From: Acidobacteriaceae bacterium
GTDB taxonomy: Bacteria; Acidobacteriota; Terriglobia; Terriglobales; Acidobacteriaceae
Length of the DNA: 9,587 nt
Direction of reading: 5' to 3'
Assembly: GCA_003140705.1 (NCBI GenBank)
Contig: PLKU01000141.1
Location: forward strand, 3,744 to 13,330
The position numbers and the translations under genes are program-made. Numbering within the stretch: the first letter of the stretch is position 1; every line of letters begins with the position of its first letter. Positions 6,681-9,587 of this stretch are shown here, in pieces. Under the pieces are notes generated by a model, which saw only the letters and a program-made list of their open reading frames with translations, ran no database searches and was not told the DNA's origin.

Positions 6681-7481
6681 TTGGATAGGAACCGGTGGGG
6701 AGTCAAGTGGCTCCTTTGTTTGGCGCTGATGCTACTCGCTTTGCGCTGCGCTGCTGCTCAGTTGGTGGCAACCAAGGACCTCTCGGGCAATGTTGCAGTT
6801 TCCGCATTGCCAGCGACATCGCACCCAGAACCGTCACCCGCGCCGATCACATCCAATCCTGAAATCGCAAGGAAGGCCGATTGCGTAATAGGGATTCGCG
6901 ACGGTGAGGTTGTGTGAAAAACCCAAGAGAAGTTGCAACTTGAGGTCATCCGCATCGACCCTACAGTGGTTTACCACGGGGCAGAATTTAGTGTCACTGT
7001 TCGCCTGAAGAACGTCGGTGCCGATAGCGTTCTAGTGCCTTGGGAGACGCCACCCGTCACGCTCGACACCGACCCCAAGACTGGAAATACAAGCACGGAG
7101 ATCGCAAGCATCCACCTTTCGCTGGCAACTGGCGAGGACAGCCGAACCAGCAGCAACCTCAAAGGGGAAGCCGTGCTCTCCGCAGCCCCGAGCAACCGTC
7201 TTCAGCAAACGGAATTGTTGTCTGGTCAGTGGGTGGAAGTGAAGTTTAAGGCTGCCATTGAATGCGACTCATCGATGTCACCTGCATGCCATGTGTCTGC
7301 TGCCAGTAGACACGCAGAACTCACCGCCCATTGGTGGGAATGGCTGAGTACCCACGAAGTCGACGGTTGTAATGTGTGGAGTGGCTGGTACAATTCGCGG
7401 GAAGTTGACTCTGAGCCTCTGCCGGTTGTTTACGTCGCGGCATCCTCAGTTGACGACAGGAAGTCTGCCTCACCTCACTAG
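6681..7481 (+). pseudogene. Secreted beta-rich protein of unknown function, interrupted by in-frame TGA
   Basis: TTG 6681 is preceded by GGAGA at seven bases. The first 30 residues are a clear signal peptide: RNRWGVKW, then LLCLALMLLALRCAAAQ with a plausible cleavage after CAAA. A proline-rich linker (about 45-60) follows. Codon 79 (6915-6917) is TGA. The same frame continues for 187 more residues: KTQEKLQLEVIRIDP, YHGAEFSVTVRLKNVGADSV (an Ig-like or CARDB-like strand pattern), then a Cys-containing and Trp-rich section (WWEWLSTHEVDGCNVWSGWY). The second part has a TTG just after the stop but no properly spaced ribosome site, so it is unlikely to be a separate gene. TGG (Trp) to TGA is one possible single change. 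The total would be 266 codons. I recognise no enzyme motif. The gene is convergent with the oxidase gene. It is either a recent pseudogene, a base-call error or readthrough. Confidence 0.75.
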
Positions 7482-7713
7482 TTGTCCTGGGTGTACCGAA
7501 CACGGCCAGACAGCCGGCGACGGCCCCGTGATCGATGGTCAACTGTTGAAAACTGGGCTTTGCACATTCCGATGCCGAATTTGCTGGTTACAGCGAAATG
7601 CCGCCGCCCGTAGAAGGGCTGGGCGAGGGCCCGCCAAGTTTGGCGTTACAACGGAATCCCGCCAGCCGGCTGTCAAGCCAGAATTATCACTTGATTAACT
7701 ACTCCGGACGCCG
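7482..7713. other. Intergenic region between convergent genes, with repeat copy B and hairpins
   Basis: No gene is seen. It holds repeat copy B (7539-7583) and a perfect hairpin CGCCAA/TTGGCG with a 2-base gap (7632-7637 and 7640-7645). CAGCCGGCTG also occurs near 7664. The hairpins lack T-runs, so terminator activity is uncertain. Confidence 0.4.
7539..7583 (+). repeat. Dispersed ~44-bp repeat, copy B
   Basis: TCAACTGTTGAAAACTGGGC then TTTGCACATTCCGATGCCG and AATTT. It shares the AAAACTGGG core with copy C and AACTGGGCTTTGCAC with copy A. It lies 58 bases after the stop of the secreted-protein gene. Confidence 0.8.
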
Positions 7714-8904
7714 TCAGTTCGCGTCCCAGCTTTGTGGAGCATTCACATACGAACGATCAAGTTCGGCGACGGACGCGCAACCGAGCAGCCGCAGCGTGCG
7801 GTCGAGGTCGGTGCGCAGAATTTCGATGGCGCGATCGACTCCGGCTTCTCCGGCAGCAGCGAGACCATAGGCGTAGGCGCGTCCGCAGAGCACGGCCCGT
7901 GCGCCGAGGCAGAGGGCCTTGACAATGTCGGTACCGCGGCGAATGCCTCCGTCCATAAGGATTTCGGCCTGCCCGTTGACGGCCTTCACGACCTCGGGCA
8001 AGGCGCGCAAGGAAGAAGAAACGCAATCGAGTTGGCGGCCGCCATGATTGGAGACGGAAATGGCCGCGGCGCCTTCATCGACGGCGCGGCGTGCATCGTC
8101 TCCGGTGAGGACGCCCTTAACGACGATAGGACCGCGCCACAGTTCGCGAATCCAGCCGAGGTCGCTCCAGGTCACGGCGGATTCGGCGAGGGCGGCGGCA
8201 ACATCGATGAGCGGCATGGGACCTTTGCCCGGGACCACGACGTTGGTGAGCGCTGGGAGGCCTCCATCACGCAGAAAACTCGCGAGCCAACCCGGGCGCG
8301 AGAGAACTTGCGGAAGAAATGGAAGTCTTTCGAATGGACCGCCGCTGACGAGTTCCTTCATTCCGTTGCGGAAATCGCGCTCGCGGATCCCAGAAACGGG
8401 GGTATCGATGGTGACAACGAGCGCGGAAAACCCGGCGACGCGGGCGCGTTCAATCACAGCCTCGGCGGCGCCGCGGCCACCCATCAGATACAACTGATAG
8501 AAGACGGGGCCGGTCGAGGCGGCCTTTACATCTTCGAGTCTGTGCCCAGATATGGTGGAGAGAATGTAGGCGGTGCCCGCGTTGCCGGCGGCGCGAGCTG
8601 CACCCACTTCGCCCACGGGGTGCATGAGCCGGCTGTAGCCAACGGGAGCGAGCAGAAAGGGGAGAGCGAGATCGAAGCCAAGAACGCGTGTGCGCAAGTC
8701 ACAATTGGCGAACGCGACCGCGTGTCGAGGACGGAAGGTGACGTCCTCATAAACGCGGCAATTCTCGCGGAGGGTAACTTCGCCTTCGGCGCCACCATCA
8801 AGGTAATCGAAAACGGATTTGGGCAAGCGGCGCTGTGCGATGGCCCGGAAATCTCCGATGCTGACGACGCGCGGAGAGGCGACGGAACGGGAGGATCGAG
8901 TCAT
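7714..8904 (-). CDS. FMN-dependent alpha-hydroxy-acid oxidase/dehydrogenase
   Basis: This 396-residue enzyme is full length for the family that includes L-lactate dehydrogenase LldD, glycolate oxidase and mandelate dehydrogenase. It would oxidise a 2-hydroxy acid to a 2-keto acid using FMN in a TIM barrel. All the usual active-site residues can be placed: Tyr34 (VFDYLDGGAEGE), Gln137 and Tyr139 (FYQLYL), Asp167 (TIDTP), Arg174, Lys263 (VVKG), His287 and Arg290 (SNHGGRQLD), and the phosphate loop DGGIRRGTD at 318-326. The Arg-Gln after HGG is the oxidase form, unlike MftD of mycofactocin synthesis, which has NN there. No signal peptide is seen, so it is cytoplasmic or membrane-associated. The substrate cannot be told from sequence. 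Start ATG 8904 has only a weak ribosome site; GTG codons near residues 13-14 are less likely. The gene is a single transcription unit. Confidence 0.95.
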   Translation of the reverse strand: MTRSSRSVASPRVVSIGDFRAIAQRRLPKSVFDYLDGGAEGEVTLRENCRVYEDVTFRPRHAVAFANCDLRTRVLGFDLALPFLLAPVGYSRLMHPVGEVGAARAAGNAGTAYILSTISGHRLEDVKAASTGPVFYQLYLMGGRGAAEAVIERARVAGFSALVVTIDTPVSGIRERDFRNGMKELVSGGPFERLPFLPQVLSRPGWLASFLRDGGLPALTNVVVPGKGPMPLIDVAAALAESAVTWSDLGWIRELWRGPIVVKGVLTGDDARRAVDEGAAAISVSNHGGRQLDCVSSSLRALPEVVKAVNGQAEILMDGGIRRGTDIVKALCLGARAVLCGRAYAYGLAAAGEAGVDRAIEILRTDLDRTLRLLGCASVAELDRSYVNAPQSWDAN

Positions 8905-8913
8905 TTCTGTTTG

Positions 8914-8976
8914 TTATGCCAAGGTGCGGAGTTCGTTAACCGGGATTTCCTTTTTGACCCTCAGAGCAGCTGCCAT
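8914..8976 (-). CDS. Possible 20-residue upstream ORF (leader) before the oxidase
   Basis: ATG 8976 follows GGGGGAG by three bases, a much better ribosome site than the oxidase itself has. The frame (MAAALRVKKEIPVNELRTLA) ends in TAA nine bases before the oxidase ATG. This spacing would allow translational coupling. The sequence EIPVNELRTLA loosely recalls the first helix of the oxidase family (VVSIGDFRAIA), so it may be a leader or a remnant of an earlier start. Not proven. Confidence 0.3.
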   Translation of the reverse strand: MAAALRVKKEIPVNELRTLA

Positions 8977-9004
8977 TGTCTCCCCCAATCTCTGTTCGCG
9001 TCAA
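8975..9004 (-). promoter_or_regulatory. Candidate sigma-70 promoter for the oxidase
   Basis: On the minus strand, TTGACG (8999-9004) and GACAAT (8975-8980) are separated by 18 bases. The -35 matches 5 of 6 and the -10 matches 4 of 6 positions. If used, transcription would begin inside the upstream ORF and exclude its start codon, so both cannot work from this promoter. Confidence 0.3.
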
Positions 9005-9082
9005 TGTGTAGGAATTTTCGGTCGTGGTCAAATTTGAAATTATGCCCCTTATCGTTTTCCTTCGTTATGAGAGGATATTTAA

Positions 9083-9286
9083 ATGATGCGCCGACCACTT
9101 CTACGTCTCTTTGTTGCCTATGGGATGGGAGTGTTTTTCTTGGCGGAATCCTTCAATCCGAATTTCTGGCGACCGAACATCGCGTCCTGGTCTCCATTTG
9201 TCCACTTATTCATCGCCTTATTCGGCGTAGCATGGTTTATTCAGGCAGCTTTCCTCCATAGGCAGCTTAGGAACCAAAGAGGCTGA
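9083..9286 (+). CDS. Small two-helix membrane protein, unknown function
   Basis: ATG 9083 follows AGAGGA by seven bases. The 67-residue product has a basic N-terminus (MMRRPLLR), a first hydrophobic segment at about 8-23 (LFVAYGMGVFFLAES), a Trp-containing loop, a second segment at 37-58 (SPFVHLFIALFGVAWF...), and a basic tail (HRQLRNQRG). This charge pattern suggests both ends lie in the cytoplasm. No family is recognised. The stop is four bases before the next start, so the two small genes are probably co-transcribed. It is divergent from the oxidase gene, with 178 bases between starts. Confidence 0.6.
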   Translation: MMRRPLLRLFVAYGMGVFFLAESFNPNFWRPNIASWSPFVHLFIALFGVAWFIQAAFLHRQLRNQRG

Positions 9287-9290
9287 ATAG

Positions 9291-9445
9291 ATGGACGTAA
9301 ACACGCAGGCATACAAGATCGTTCAGCAGCCGATAGGCGAGATGCCCATTAAGAAGAAACAGCCCGCCAGGGCCCAACTGGGCTTGAAGAGGGCTGTTGT
9401 TTGACCCCTGAACGGCGCAGGGCGATAGCTAAAAAAGCGATCTAA
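9291..9445 (+). pseudogene. Small basic KGG/'LTPERRR' type protein with a one-base frameshift
   Basis: ATG 9291 follows AGAGG by eight bases. The frame gives MDVNTQAYKIVQQPIGEMPI, KKKQPARAQLGLKRAVV and TGA at 9402-9404 (37 residues). Shifting back one base at that point gives LTPERRRAIAKKAI and TAA at 9443-9445. Together the two halves match a common bacterial small-protein pattern (DPA...LG..GG..., ARA..LTPE.RREIAKKAA..RW). One more T in GTTGTTTGACC would join them. The glycine-rich GGLKGG centre and the final RW are missing, so it was already reduced. It is either a decayed gene or a T-run sequencing error. It follows the two-helix membrane protein gene by four bases. The function of the family is not established; a stress or nucleic-acid role is only suggested. 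Confidence 0.55.
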
Positions 9446-9587
9446 CAAGCGAAGCCATCTGGAACTAACCCTCAAATGTTGAAAACTGGGTATTGCACAT
9501 TCTGAGACCCCAGAAGCGAGCGGCTCTTGCCGCTTGGGAACCGGGTCGGTAGAAGAGTTTGATGGCAATATATCAACATCTGAGACT
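9446..9587. other. Intergenic tail to window edge
   Basis: This stretch holds repeat copy C and a hairpin CGAGCGGC/GCCGCTTG (9517-9524 and 9529-9536; 8 pairs, one G-U, TCTT loop). ATG 9562, with GAAGAG just upstream, may begin a gene that continues beyond the edge (MAIYQHLR), but eight codons are too few to judge. Confidence 0.4.
9472..9515 (+). repeat. Dispersed ~44-bp repeat, copy C
   Basis: TCAAATGTTGAAAACTGGG then TATTGCACATTCTGAGACC and CCAG. It matches the left half of copy A and the CACATTCTGAG of copy D. Its own ends CTGGGT and ACCCCAG are complementary apart from one bulged base. Confidence 0.8.

Noticed and set aside
3346..7481. TGA as a sense codon (Trp or selenocysteine) explaining both interrupted genes
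   Set aside because: The sigma, DUF3863 and oxidase genes end in TGA and use TGG for Trp. Neither TGA sits at a catalytic Cys-like position, and no convincing SECIS-type hairpin follows (only AAGTTGCAACTT after the second).
7607..7675. Intrinsic terminator between the convergent genes
   Set aside because: Hairpins exist, but no T-run follows on either strand, so terminator function is not supported.
7732..9261. Plus-strand 509-codon open frame
   Set aside because: It lies antisense to the complete alpha-hydroxy-acid oxidase gene, whose active-site motifs are all intact. Its translation is Gly/Asp/Glu-rich with no motif, typical of an antisense shadow in G+C-rich DNA.
9550..9565. AGAGTTTGAT near the right edge, like the start of 16S rRNA
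   Set aside because: The similarity stops after ten bases (GGCAATA follows, not CCTGGCTCAG), so it is chance.

Overview
The window looks like chromosomal DNA of an acidobacterium (Terriglobia/Acidobacteriaceae type). This is inferred from gene content: a secreted S53 sedolisin with a pro-kumamolisin prodomain, an ECF sigma factor co-transcribed with a four-helix membrane protein, a Tat-exported DUF3863/DUF3864 protein, and a degraded small 'LTPERRR.IAKKA' protein. Base composition is moderately G+C rich and the standard genetic code is used (TGG for Trp; several intact genes end in TGA). There is no rRNA, tRNA, CRISPR array or recognisable transposase.

Layout. 1-1426 (-): 5' three quarters of an S53 peptidase gene running off the left edge. 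1427-1839: no convincing gene. 1840-2998 (-): two overlapping genes, ECF sigma factor then a membrane protein that may regulate it. 2999-3345: a divergent intergenic region rich in inverted repeats. 3346-4230 (+): an alpha/beta hydrolase interrupted by an in-frame TGA that separates its catalytic Ser from its Asp and His. 4540-5910 (-): a Tat-exported DUF3863/DUF3864 protein. 5911-6680: a long non-coding region with a 107-bp nested inverted-repeat element and a possible 31-codon ORF. 6681-7481 (+): a secreted beta-rich protein, also broken by a single in-frame TGA. 7714-8904 (-): an intact FMN-dependent alpha-hydroxy-acid oxidase/dehydrogenase. 9083-9286 (+): a two-helix membrane protein, followed 4 bp later by a small gene (9291-9445) with a one-base frameshift.

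There is no single operon or pathway. The genes are mostly single units in convergent or divergent arrangement. Two themes recur. First, three of the nine protein loci (eight complete, one cut by the edge) carry exactly one lesion each (TGA, TGA, -1 base) in otherwise well-preserved reading frames, so they are either young pseudogenes, consensus errors, or (less likely) recoding. Second, a previously unannotated repeat of about 44 bp occurs four times in the same orientation, always between genes (3240, 6461, 7539, 9472), and each copy is followed within a few tens of bases by a hairpin-forming sequence. I do not see a multi-gene defence or biosynthetic system; the dispersed repeat, the nested inverted-repeat element and the cluster of single-lesion genes are the most notable things here.
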